A stretch of 64,000 bases of DNA from Canna indica (GCA_034359265.1 CP136897.1:38861501-38925500), one strand, 5' to 3'; positions 1-9,029 are shown, counted from the first letter of the stretch. Numbers and translations are program-made. Notes: generated by a model not told the origin, from the sequence alone.

Positions 1-119
1 TATTGTTCGATTTCAGCTTTTCACGTGGCGCTAAAAGGCGCGCGAAGAGACGAAGAAAATGACCCCGAGCTATCCCTCGGACGCTCACCCTTATTGGCCG
101 ACGATCAGAATTGCATGAC
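1..119 (+). other. Partial spacer at left edge
   Basis: The last 119 bp of a subfamily A spacer, ending in TTATTGG and GCATGAC just before copy 1. It shows the array continues to the left of the window. Confidence 0.9.
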
Positions 120-238
120 GGGTGCGGTCATACCAGCACTAATGCACCGGATCCCATCAGAACTTCGAAGTTAAGCGTGCTTGGGCGAGAGTAGTACTAG
201 GATGGGTGACCCCTTGGGAAGTCCTCGTGTTGCACCTT
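120..238 (+). rRNA. 5S rRNA: 5S rRNA gene, copy 1
   Basis: 5S rRNA of the large ribosomal subunit, transcribed by RNA polymerase III with TFIIIA bound inside the gene. The start is the G of GGGTGC, which can pair with the terminal GCACC plus the first T. The end given here and below includes two Ts of the terminator run. Box A, intermediate element and box C are intact apart from C95T. Other variants: A8G, C24T, C46T. An oligo-T terminator follows. Likely transcribable. Confidence 0.96.
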
Positions 239-505
239 TTTTTTTACTACCTATTTGATTGCATGACGAGATCATTTTTTTTACCAATCTTTCTAACCAA
301 ACGTTAAGGACGGACGACGTCGTCGACATAAAATTTGTTGTCGATCGCCCGCGCGGGGCCCGCCGCAACCTCTACGGCCGGCTCGATCGACCAACCGATC
401 CGAAAAATTAAAATTTATAAATAAATAAGAAATATAACATTTCAATTATAATTTTTCGTTTTAAACGGGCGTAACTCCGTGCATTATTATCCGATTTCAC
501 CTTTT

Positions 506-513
506 CACGTGGC
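506..513 (+). promoter_or_regulatory. G-box-like CACGTGGC in the spacer (representative)
   Basis: CACGTGGC, a core that plant bHLH and bZIP factors can bind, lies 98 to 91 bp before copy 2. It sits at the same place in nearly all complete spacers, with a few point variants (for example CACGTAGC near 12961). Function at an RNA polymerase III gene is inference only. Confidence 0.4.
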
Positions 514-548
514 GCTAAAAGGTGCGCGAAGAGACGAAGAAAATGACC

Positions 549-564
549 CCGAGCTATCCCTCGG
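549..564 (+). promoter_or_regulatory. Upstream inverted repeat CCGAG-N6-CTCGG (representative)
   Basis: A five-base-pair inverted repeat with a six-base loop, about 55 to 40 bp before the gene. Loops CTATCC, CTGTCC and TTGTCC all keep most of the stem; the CCCGAACTCTCC form of some subfamily B units shortens it. No known role. Confidence 0.4.
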
Positions 565-574
565 ACGCTCACCC

Positions 575-581
575 TTATTAG
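575..581 (+). promoter_or_regulatory. TATA-like element TTATTAG at -29 to -23 (representative)
   Basis: Plant 5S genes are known to use a TATA-like motif near -28 and a C at -1. Here TTATTAG lies at -29 to -23 and the base before the gene is usually C. The motif is repeated upstream of nearly all full-length copies (some read TTATTGG) and is absent from the 5'-truncated copies. Confidence 0.6.
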
Positions 582-603
582 CCGACGGTCAGAAGTGCAT
601 GAC

Positions 604-722
604 GGGTGCGATCATACCAGCACTAACGCACCGGATCCCATCAGAACTCCGAAGTTAAGCGTGCTTGGGCGAGAGTAGTACTAGGATTGGTGACCCCCTG
701 GGAAGTCCTTGTGTTGCACTTT
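604..722 (+). rRNA. 5S rRNA: 5S rRNA gene, copy 2
   Basis: Full length. Variants G85T (box C), C107T, C117T. T10 follows. First member of a full-plus-truncated pair with copy 3. Confidence 0.95.
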
Positions 723-729
723 TTTTTTT
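720..729 (+). terminator. Oligo-T terminator of copy 2 (representative)
   Basis: T10 directly after GCAC, the usual RNA polymerase III stop. Most copies have 8-10 Ts here. In many subfamily B copies C117T plus a G breaks it to TTGTTTTTTT. Confidence 0.85.
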
Positions 730-758
730 ACTACCTATTTGATTGCACGACGAGATCA

Positions 759-766
759 TTTTTTTT
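759..766 (+). terminator. Second oligo-T run, 39 bp past the gene (representative)
   Basis: T8 in the context GAGATCATTTTTTTTACC, kept in almost every unit. It could act as a backup terminator; this is inferred from position and composition. Confidence 0.5.
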
Positions 767-796
767 ACCAATCTTTCTAACCAAACGTTAAGGACG

Positions 797-808
797 GACG
801 ACGTCGTC
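797..808 (+). repeat. 12-bp palindrome GACGACGTCGTC (representative)
   Basis: A perfect palindrome about 77 bp after the gene with an ACGT core, repeated in most units. CpG changes in some units (GACGTCATC, GATGTCGTC) break it. Confidence 0.7.
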
Positions 809-923
809 GACATAAAATTTGGCTGTCGATCGCCCGCGCGAGGCCCGCCGCAACCTCTACGGCCGGCTCGATCGACCAACCGACCCGAAAAATTAAAATT
901 TGTAAATAAATAAGTGAAATAAC

Positions 924-1032
924 ATACCAGCACTAACGCACCGGATCTCATCAGAACTCTGAATTTAAGCGTGCTTGGGCGAGAGTAGTACTAGGATGGG
1001 TGACCCCCTGGGAAGTCCTCGTGTTGGACCTT
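924..1032 (+). pseudogene. 5'-truncated 5S copy 3
   Basis: Begins at gene position 11, joined directly to the AT-rich spacer (AATAACAT then ACCAGCAC). The start site, TATA-like element and first ten bases are missing. Internal boxes remain, with G51T in box A. Carries the marker set C35T, C47T, G51T, plus C114G. Confidence 0.9.
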
Positions 1033-1398
1033 TTTTTTTTACTACCAATTTGATTGCACGACGAGATCATTTTTTTTACCAATCTTTCTAACCAAACGTT
1101 AAGGACGGACGACGTCGTCGACATAAAATTTGGCTGTCGATCGCCCGCGCGGGGCCCACCGCAAACTCTACGGCCGGCTCGATCGACCAACCGACCCGAA
1201 AAATTAAATTTGTAAATAAATAAGAAATATAACATTTCAATTATTATTTTTCGTTTAAAACGGGCGTAACTCCGTGCATTATTGTCCGATTTCAGCTTTT
1301 CACGTGGCACTAAAAGGCGTGCGAAGAGACGAAGAAAATGACCCCGAGCTATCCCTCGGACGCTCACCCTTATTAGCCGACGATCAGAATTGCATCAT

Positions 1399-1517
1399 GG
1401 GTGCGATCATACCAGCACTAACGCACCGGATCCCATCAGAACTCCTAAGTTAAGCGTGCTTGGGCAAGAGTAGTACTAGGATGGGTGACCCCGTGGGAAG
1501 TCCTCGTGTTGCACCTT
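1399..1517 (+). rRNA. 5S rRNA: 5S rRNA gene, copy 4
   Basis: Full length. G48T, G68A (intermediate element), C95G. Member of the G48T + C95G family, preceded by GCATCAT. Confidence 0.94.
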
Positions 1518-1884
1518 TTTTTTTTACTACCTATTTGATTGCACGAGGAGATCATTTTTTTTACCAATCTTTCTAACCAAACGTTAAGGACGGACGACGT
1601 CGTCGACATAAAATTTGGATGTCGATCGCCCGCGCAGGGCCCGTCGCAACCTCTACGGCCGGCTCGATCGACCAACCGATCCGAAAAATTAAAATTTGTA
1701 AATAAATAAGAAATATAACATTTCAATTATTATTTTTCGTTTAAAACGGGCGTAACTCCGTGCATTATTGTCCGATTTCAGCTTTTCACGTGGCGCTAAA
1801 AGGCGCGCGAAGAGACGAAGAAAATGACCCCGAGCTATCCCTCGGACGCTCACCCTTATTAGCCGACGATCAGAAGTGCATCAC

Positions 1885-2003
1885 GGGTGCGATCATACCA
1901 GCACTAACGCACCGGATCCCATCAGAACTCCGAAGTTAAGCGTGCTTGGGCGAGAGTAGTACTAGGATGGGTGACCCCCTCGGAAGCCCTCGTGTTGCAC
2001 CTA
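1885..2003 (+). rRNA. 5S rRNA: 5S rRNA gene, copy 5, without terminator T-run
   Basis: Full length, G97C and T103C. GCACC runs straight into TATTTCATTGC, so the oligo-T run has been deleted. The next T-run is T9 at 2024-2032, so transcripts would carry about 20-30 extra 3' bases. Confidence 0.93.
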
Positions 2004-2341
2004 TTTCATTGCACGACGAGATCTTTTTTTTTACCAATCTTTCTAACCAAACGTTAAGGACGGACGACGTTGTCGACATAAAATTTGGCGGTCGATCGCC
2101 CGCCGCAACCTCTACGGCTGGCTCGATCGACCAACCGACCCGAAAAATTAAAATTTGTAAATAAATAAGAAAAATAACATTTCAATTATTATTTTTCGTT
2201 TAAAACGGGCGTAACTCCGTGCATTATTGTTCGATTTCAGCTTTTCACGTGGCGCTAAAAGGCGCGAAGAGTCGAAGAAAATGACCCCGAGCTATCCCTC
2301 GGACGCTCACCCTTATTAGCCGACGATCAGAAGTGCATGAT

Positions 2342-2460
2342 GGGTGCGATCATACCACCACTAACTCACCAGATCCCATCAGAACTCCGAAGTTAAGCGT
2401 GCTTGGGTGAGAGTAGTACTAGGATGGGTGACCCCGTTGGAAGTCCTCGTGTTGCACCTT
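2342..2460 (+). rRNA. 5S rRNA: 5S rRNA gene, copy 6
   Basis: Full length with six changes: G17C, G25T, G30A, C67T, C95G, G97T. Likely weakened. Confidence 0.93.
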
Positions 2461-2826
2461 TTTTTTTACTACCTATTTGATTGCACGACGAGATCATTTT
2501 TTTTACCAATCTTTCTAACCAAACGTTAAGGACGGACGACGTCGTCGACATAAAATTTGGCTGTCGATCGCCCGCGCGGGGCCCGCCGCAACCTCTACGG
2601 CCGGCTCGATCGACCAACCGACCCAAAAAATTAAAATTTGTAAATAAATAAGAAAAATAACATTTCAATTATTATTTTTCGTTTAAAACGGGCGTAACTC
2701 CGTGCATTACTGTCCGATTTCAGATTTTCACGTGGCGCTAAAAGGCGCGCGAACAGAGGAAGAAAATGACCCCGAGCTATCCCTCGGACGCTCACCCTTA
2801 TTAGCCGACGATCAGAATTGCATCAC

Positions 2827-2945
2827 GGTTGCGATCATACCAGCATTAACGAACCGGATCCCATTAGAACTCTGAAGTTAAGCGTGCTTGGGCGAGAGTA
2901 GTACTTGGATGGGTGACCCCCTGGGAAGTCCTCGTGTTGCACCTT
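2827..2945 (+). rRNA. 5S rRNA: 5S rRNA gene, copy 7
   Basis: Full length with G3T (helix I), C20T, C26A, C39T, C47T, A80T. Confidence 0.93.
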
Positions 2946-3146
2946 TTTTTTTACTACCTATTTGATTGCACGACGAGATCATTTTTTTTACCAATCTTTC
3001 TAACCAAACGTTAAGGACGGACGACGTCGTCGACATAAAATTTGGCTGTGGATCGCCCGCGCGAGGCCCGCCGCAACCTCTACGGCCGGCTCGATCGACC
3101 AACCGACCCGAAAAATTAAAATTTGTAAATAAATAAGAAAAATAGC

Positions 3147-3255
3147 ATACCAGCACTAACGCACCGGATCTCATCAGAACTCTGAATTTAAGCGTGCTTG
3201 GGCGAGAGTAGTACTAGGATGGGTGACCCACTGGGAAGTCCTCGTGTTGCACCTT
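3147..3255 (+). pseudogene. 5'-truncated 5S copy 8
   Basis: Starts at position 11 after AATAGCAT. Marker set C35T, C47T, G51T, plus C94A. The spacer before it has GTGGATC where most have GTCGATC, a marker linked to this class. Confidence 0.9.
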
Positions 3256-3621
3256 TTTTTTTACTACCAATTTGATTGCACGACGAGATCATTTTTTTTA
3301 CCAATCTTTCTAACCAAACGTTAAGGACGGACGACGTTGTCGACATAAAATTTGGCTGTCGATCGCCCGCGCGGGGCCCGCCGCAACTTCTACGGCCGGC
3401 TCGATCGACCAACCAACCCGAAAAATTAAAATTTGTAAATAAATAAGAAAAATAACGTTTCAATTATTATTTTTCGTTTAAAACGGGTGTAACTCCGTGC
3501 ATTATTGTCCGATTTCAGCTTTTCACGTGGCGCTGAAAGGCGCGCAAAGAGACGAAGAAAATGCCCCCGAACTCTCCCTCAGACGCTCACCCTTATTAGC
3601 CGACGATCAGAAGTGCATATC

Positions 3622-3740
3622 GGGTGTGATAATACCAGCACTAACGCACCGGATCCCATCAGAACTCCGAAGTTAAGGGTGCTTGGGCGAGAGTAGTACT
3701 TGGATGGGTGACCCCTTGGGAAGTCCTCGCGTTGCACCTT
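3622..3740 (+). rRNA. 5S rRNA: 5S rRNA gene, copy 9
   Basis: Full length. C6T, C10A, C57G (box A), A80T, C95T, T109C. This haplotype usually leads a full-plus-truncated cassette (copies 9-10, 16-17, 28-29, 137-138, 139-140). Confidence 0.94.
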
Positions 3741-3941
3741 TTTTTTTACTACCTATTTGATTGCACGACGAGAACATTTTTTTTACCAATCTTTCTAACC
3801 AAACGTTAAGGACGGACGACGTCGTCGTCATAAATCTTGTCTGTCGATCGCCTGCGCTAGGCCGGCCGCAACCTCTACTGCCGGCTCGATCGACCAACCG
3901 TCCCGAAAAATTAAAATTTGTAAAAAAATAAGAAAAATAAC

Positions 3942-4050
3942 ATACCAGCACTAACGCAACGGATCCCATCAGAACTCCGAAGTTAAGCGTGCTTGGGCGA
4001 GAGTAGTACTAGGATGGGTGACCCCCTGGGAAGTCCTCGTGTTGCACCTT
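3942..4050 (+). pseudogene. 5'-truncated 5S copy 10
   Basis: Starts at position 11 after AATAACAT. C28A marks the second truncated haplotype; no C35T, C47T or G51T. Confidence 0.9.
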
Positions 4051-4251
4051 TTTTTTTACTACCTATTTGATTGCACGACGAGAACATTTTTTTTACCAAT
4101 CTTTCTAACCAAACGTTAAGGACGGACGACGTCGTCGTCATAAATCTTGTCTGTCGATCGCCTGCGCTAGGCCGGCCGCAACCTCTACTGCCGGCTCGAT
4201 CGACCAACCGTCCCGAAAAATTAAAATTTGTAAAAAAATAAGAAAAATAAC

Positions 4252-4360
4252 ATACCAGCACTAACGCAACGGATCCCATCAGAACTCCGAAGTTAAGCGT
4301 GCTTGGGCGAGAGTAGTACTAGGATGGGTGACCCCCTGGGAAGTCCTCGTGTTGTACCTT
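4252..4360 (+). pseudogene. 5'-truncated 5S copy 11
   Basis: Repeats copy 10 after 310 bp with its spacer (C28A) and adds C114T. The only place with two truncated units in a row; absent from the second higher-order block. Confidence 0.9.
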
Positions 4361-4727
4361 TTTTTTTTACTACCAATTTGATTTCACGGCGAGATCATTT
4401 TTTTTACCAATCTTTATAACCAAACGTTAAGGACGGACGACGTCGTTGCCATAAATCTTGGCTGTCGATCGCCCGCGCGGGGCCCGCCGCAACCTCTACG
4501 GCCGGCTCGATCGACCAACTAACCCGAAAAATTAAAATTTGTAAATAAATAAGAAAAATAACATTTCAATTATTATTTTTCGTTTAAAATGGGCGTAACT
4601 CCGTGCATTATTGTCCGATTTCAGCTTTTCACGTGGCGCTAAAAGGCGCGCGAAGAGACGAAGAAAATGACCCCGAGCTATCCCTCGGACGCTCACGCTT
4701 ATTAGCCGACGATCAAAAGTGCATGAC

Positions 4728-4846
4728 GGGTGCGATCATATCAGCACTAACGCACCGGATCCCATCAAAACACCGAAGTTAAGCGTGCTTGGGCGAGAGT
4801 AGTACTAGGATGGGTGAACCCCTGGGAAGTCCTCGTGTTGCACCTT
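4728..4846 (+). rRNA. 5S rRNA: 5S rRNA gene, copy 12
   Basis: Full length. C14T, G41A, T45A, C91A (box C). Partner of copy 18. Confidence 0.94.
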
Positions 4847-5212
4847 TTTTTTTACTACCTATTTGATTGCACGACGAGATCATTTTTTTTACCAATCTTT
4901 CTAACCAAACGTTAAGGACGGACGACGTCGTCGACATAAAATTTGACTGTCGATCGCCCGCGCGGGGCCCGCCGCAACCTCTACGGCCGTCTCGATCGAC
5001 CAACCGACCCGAAAAATTAAAATTTGTAAATAAATAAGAAAAATAACATTTCAATTATTATTTTTCGTTTAAAACGGGCGTAACTCCGTGCATTATTGTC
5101 CGATTTCTGCTTTTCACGTGGCGCTAAAAGGCGCGCGAAGAGACGAAGAAAATGACCCCGAGCTATCCCTCGGACGCTCACCCTTATTAGCCGACGATCA
5201 GAAGTGCATAAC

Positions 5213-5331
5213 GGTTGCGATTATACCAGCACTAACGCATCAGATCCCATCAGAACTCCGAAGTTAAGTGTGCTTGGGCGTGAGTAGTACTAGGATGGGT
5301 GACCCCCTGGGAAGTCCTCATGTTGCACCTT
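5213..5331 (+). rRNA. 5S rRNA: 5S rRNA gene, copy 13
   Basis: Full length. G3T, C10T, C28T, G30A, C57T, A69T, G108A. T-run broken by a G (TTTTTTGTTT). Partner of copy 19. Confidence 0.94.
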
Positions 5332-5698
5332 TTTTGTTTACTACCTATTTGATTGCACGACGAGATCATTTTTTTTACCAATCTTTCTAACCAAACGTTA
5401 AGGACGAACGACGTCGTCGACATAAAATTTGGCTGTCGATCGCCCGCGCGGGGCCCGCCGCAACCTCTACGGCCGGCTCGATCGACCAACCGACCCGAAA
5501 AATTAAAATTTGTAAATAAATAAGAAAAATAACATTTCAATTATTATTTTTCGTTTAAAACGGGCGTAACTCCGTGCATTATTGTCCGATTTCAGCTTTT
5601 CACGTGGCGTTAAAAGGCGCGCGAAGAGACGAAGAATATGACCCCGATCTATCCCTCGGACGCTCACCCTTATTAGCCGACGATCAGAAGTGCATGAC

Positions 5699-5714
5699 GG
5701 GTGCGATCATACCA
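5699..5714 (+). pseudogene. 5S 5' remnant, copy 14 (16 bp)
   Basis: GGGTGCGATCATACCA, then directly AAAACGGGCGTAACT of the upstream spacer half. The rest of the gene and the downstream spacer half are gone, leaving a 158-bp step to copy 15. Upstream promoter sequence is intact. Confidence 0.85.
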
Positions 5715-5856
5715 AAAACGGGCGTAACTCCGTGCATTATTGTCCGATTTCAGTTTTTCACGTGGCGCTAAAAGGCGCGCGAAGAGACGAAGAAAATGAC
5801 CCCGAGCTATCCCTCGGACGCTCACCCTTATTAGCCGACGATCAGAAGTGCATAAC

Positions 5857-5975
5857 GGTTGCGATCATACCAGCACTAAAGCATCAGATCCCATCAGAAC
5901 TCCAAAGTTAAGTGTGCTTGGGCGAGAGTAGTACTAGGATGGGTGACCCCCTGGGAAGTCCTCGTGTTGCACCTT
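5857..5975 (+). rRNA. 5S rRNA: 5S rRNA gene, copy 15
   Basis: Full length. G3T, C24A, C28T, G30A, G48A, C57T. Gene and upstream spacer resemble copy 21; the spacer after it resembles that of copy 8. This marks the crossover that made the tandem block. Confidence 0.94.
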
Positions 5976-6341
5976 TTTTTTTACTACCAATTTGATTGCA
6001 CGACGAGATCATTTTTTTTACCAATCTTTCTAACCAAACGTTAAGGACGGACGACGTCGTCGACATAAAATTTGGCTGTCGATCGCCCGCGCGGGGCCCG
6101 CCGCAACTTCTACGGCCGGCTCGATCGACCAACCAACCCGAAAAATTAAAATTTGTAAATAAATAAGAAAAATAACGTTTCAATTATTATTTTTCGTTTA
6201 AAACGGGTGTAACTCCGTGCATTATTGTCCGATTTCAGCTTTTCACGTGGCGCTGAAAGGCGCGCAAAGAGACGAAGAAAATGCCCCCGAACTCTCCCTC
6301 AGACGCTCACCCTTATTAGCCGACGATCAGAAGTGCATATC

Positions 6342-6460
6342 GGGTGTGATAATACCAGCACTAACGCACCGGATCCCATCAGAACTCCGAAGTTAAGGGT
6401 GCTTGGGCGAGAGTAGTACTTGGATGGGTGACCCCTTGGGAAGTCCTCGCGTTGCACCTT
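6342..6460 (+). rRNA. 5S rRNA: 5S rRNA gene, copy 16
   Basis: Full length, same haplotype as copy 9 (C6T, C10A, C57G, A80T, C95T, T109C). Confidence 0.94.
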
Positions 6461-6661
6461 TTTTTTTACTACCTATTTGATTGCACGACGAGAACATTTT
6501 TTTTACCAATCTTTCTAACCAAACGTTAAGGACGAACGACGTCGTCGTCATAAATCTTGTCTGTCGATCGCCTGCGCTAGGCCGGCCGCAACCTCTACTG
6601 CCGGCTCGATTGACCAACCGTCCCGAAAAATTAAAATTTGTAAAAAAATAAGAAAAATAAC

Positions 6662-6770
6662 ATACCAGCACTAACGCAACGGATCCCATCAGAACTCCGA
6701 AGTTAAGCGTGCTTGGGCGAGAGTAGTACTAGGATGGGTGACCCCTTGGGAAGTCCTCGTGTTGTACCTT
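6662..6770 (+). pseudogene. 5'-truncated 5S copy 17
   Basis: Starts at position 11. C28A, C95T, C114T; partner of copies 10 and 11. Confidence 0.9.
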
Positions 6771-7138
6771 TTTTTTTTTACTACCAATTTGATTTCACGG
6801 CGAGATCATTTTTTTTACCAATCTTTATAACCAAACGTTAAGGACGGACGACGTCGTTGCCATAAATCTTGGCTGTCGATCGCCCGCGCGGGGCCCGCCG
6901 CAACCTCTACGGCCGGCTCGATCGACCAACTAACCCGAAAAATTAAAATTTGTAAATAAATAAGAAAAATAACATTTCAATTATTATTTTTCGTTTAAAA
7001 TGGGCGTAACTCCGTGCATTATTGTCCGATTTCAGCTTTTCACGTGGCGCTAAAAGGCGCGCGAAGAGACGAAGAAAATGACCCCGAGCTATCCCTCGGA
7101 CGCTCATGCTTATTAGCCGACGATCAAAAGTGCATGAC

Positions 7139-7257
7139 GGGTGCGATCATATCAGCACTAACGCACCGGATCCCATCAAAACTCCGAAGTTAAGCGTGCT
7201 TGGGCGAGAGTAGTACTAGGATGGGTGAACCCCTGGGAAGTCCTCGTGTTGCACCTT
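7139..7257 (+). rRNA. 5S rRNA: 5S rRNA gene, copy 18
   Basis: Full length. C14T, G41A, C91A. Copy 12 without T45A. Confidence 0.94.
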
Positions 7258-7623
7258 TTTTTTTACTACCTATTTGATTGCACGACGAGATCATTTTTTT
7301 TACCAATCTTTCTAACCAAACGTTAAGGACGGACGACGTCGTCGACATAAAATTTGACTGTCGATCGCCCGCGCGGGGCCCGCCGCAACCTCTACGGCCG
7401 TCTCGATCGACCAACCGACCCGAAAAATTAAAATTTGTAAATAAATAAGAAAAATAACATTTCAATTATTATTTTTCGTTTAAAACGGGCGTAACTCCGT
7501 GCATTATTGTCCGATTTCTGCTTTTCACGTGGCGCTAAAAGGCGCGCGAAGAGACGAAGAAAATGACCCCGAGCTATCCCTCGGACGCTCACCCTTATTA
7601 GCCGACGATCAGAAGTGCATAAC

Positions 7624-7742
7624 GGTTGCGATTATACCAGCACTAACGCATCAGATCCCATCAGAACTCCGAAGTTAAGTGTGCTTGGGCGTGAGTTGTA
7701 CTAGGATGGGTGACCCCCTGGGAAGTCCTCATGTTGCACCTT
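7624..7742 (+). rRNA. 5S rRNA: 5S rRNA gene, copy 19
   Basis: Full length. Copy 13 haplotype (G3T, C10T, C28T, G30A, C57T, A69T, G108A) plus A74T. Interrupted T-run. Confidence 0.94.
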
Positions 7743-8109
7743 TTTTGTTTACTACCTATTTGATTGCACGACGAGATCATTTTTTTTACCAATCTTTCTA
7801 ACCAAACGTTAAGGACGAACGACGTCGTCGACATAAAATTTGGCTGTCGATCGCCCGCGCGGGGCCCGCCGCAACCTCTACGGCCAGCTCGATCGACCAA
7901 CCGACCCGAAAAATTAAAATTTGTAAATAAATAAGAAAAATAACATTTCAATTATTATTTTTCGTTTAAAACGGGCGTAACTCCGTGCATTATTGTCCGA
8001 TTTCAGCTTTTCACGTGGCGTTAAAAGGCGCGCGAAGAGACGAAGAAAATGACCCCGAGCTATCCCTCGGACGCTCACCCTTATTAGCCGACGATCAGAA
8101 GTGCATGAC

Positions 8110-8125
8110 GGGTGCGATCATACCA
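8110..8125 (+). pseudogene. 5S 5' remnant, copy 20 (16 bp)
   Basis: Same 16-bp remnant and junction as copy 14. Confidence 0.85.
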
Positions 8126-8267
8126 AAAACGGGCGTAACTCCGTGCATTATTGTCCGATTTCAGCTTTTCACGTGGCGCTAAAAGGCGCGCGAAGAGACG
8201 AAGAAAATGACCCCGAGCTATCCCTCGGACGCTCACCCTTATTAGCCGACGATCAGAAGTGCATAAC

Positions 8268-8386
8268 GGTTGCGATCATACCAGCACTAACGCATCAGAT
8301 CCCATCAGAACTCCAAAGTTAAGTGTGCTTGGGCGAGAGTAGTACTAGGATGGGTGACCCCCTGGGAAGTCCTCGTGTTGCACCTT
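8268..8386 (+). rRNA. 5S rRNA: 5S rRNA gene, copy 21
   Basis: Full length. G3T, C28T, G30A, G48A, C57T; copy 15 without C24A. Confidence 0.94.
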
Positions 8387-8753
8387 TTTTGTTTACTACC
8401 TATTTGATTGCACGACGAGATCATTTTTTTTACCAATCTTTCTAACCAAACGTTAAGGACGAACGACGTCGTCGACATAAAATTTGGCTGTCGATCGCCC
8501 GCGCGGGGCCCGCCGCAACCTCTACGGCCGGCTCGATCGACCAACCGACCCGAAAAATTAAAATTTGTAAATAAATAAGAAAAATAACATTTCAATTATT
8601 ATTTTTCGTTTAAAACGGGCGTAACTCCGTGCATTATTGTTCGATTTCAGCTTTTCACGTGGCGCTAAAAGGCGCGCGAAGAGACAAAGAAAATGATCCC
8701 GAGCTATCCCTCAGACGCTCACCCTTATTAGCCGACGATCAGAAGTGCATGAC

Positions 8754-8769
8754 GGGTGCGATCATACCA
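8754..8769 (+). pseudogene. 5S 5' remnant, copy 22 (16 bp)
   Basis: Third copy of the 16-bp remnant. Here the sequence after it soon becomes subfamily B (GCGCTGAAAGG near 8819), so the remnant lies at a block switch. Confidence 0.85.
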
Positions 8770-8911
8770 AAAACGGGCGTAACTCCGTGCATTATTGTCC
8801 GATTTCCGCTTTTCACGTGGCGCTGAAAGGCGCGCGAAGAGACGAAGAAAATGACCCCGAGCTGTCCCTCGGACGCTCACCCTTATTAGCCGACGATCAG
8901 AACTGCATGAT

Positions 8912-9029
8912 GGGTGTGATCATACCAGAACTAATGCACTGGATCCCATCAGAACTCCGAAGTTAAGCGTGCTTGGGCGAGAGTAGTACTAGGATGGGTG
9001 ACCCCCTGGAAGTCCTCGTGTTGTACCTT
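8912..9029 (+). rRNA. 5S rRNA: 5S rRNA gene, copy 23
   Basis: Full length less one G in the GGG of box C (97-99). C6T, C18A, C24T, C29T, C114T. Confidence 0.92.

Larger units (their letters stand above)
3254..5973 (+). repeat. Higher-order block, first copy (about 2720 bp)
   Basis: Runs from the end of copy 8 to the end of copy 15 and is repeated directly downstream. The order and variants of copies 9, 10, 12, 13, 14, 15 match copies 16, 17, 18, 19, 20, 21. This first block has one extra 310-bp truncated unit (copy 11). Confidence 0.9.
5974..8384 (+). repeat. Higher-order block, second copy (about 2411 bp)
   Basis: Second copy of the block at 3254-5973, with the same order of spacer types and gene haplotypes but one 310-bp unit fewer. 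Offset 2720 bp before the missing unit and 2411 bp after it. Confidence 0.9.

Noticed and set aside
410..470. AT-rich spacer stretch as a replication origin or matrix attachment site
   Set aside because: It is only short AT-rich text (TAAATAAATAAG and similar) with no specific consensus; composition alone is not enough.
655..951. Repeated antisense open frames of about 91-98 codons (and 124-138 codons) running from the spacer into the 5S gene
   Set aside because: They exist because the unit is repeated and the antisense frame happens to be open. They end inside the reverse complement of the 5S gene at TTAAGC, are broken by frameshifts or stops in many units, and show no known domain. Similarity between copies comes from array homogenisation, not protein selection.
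924..1032. Truncated 5S copies as processed (reverse-transcribed) pseudogenes
   Set aside because: They keep spacer on both sides in array order, lack a poly-A tail or target-site duplication, and share a deletion junction, so DNA recombination explains them better.
3505..3696. Plus-strand open frames of 63-90 codons overlapping spacer and 5S gene
   Set aside because: They read through the Pol III promoter and the 5S RNA itself, occur only in some units and have no coding signature.
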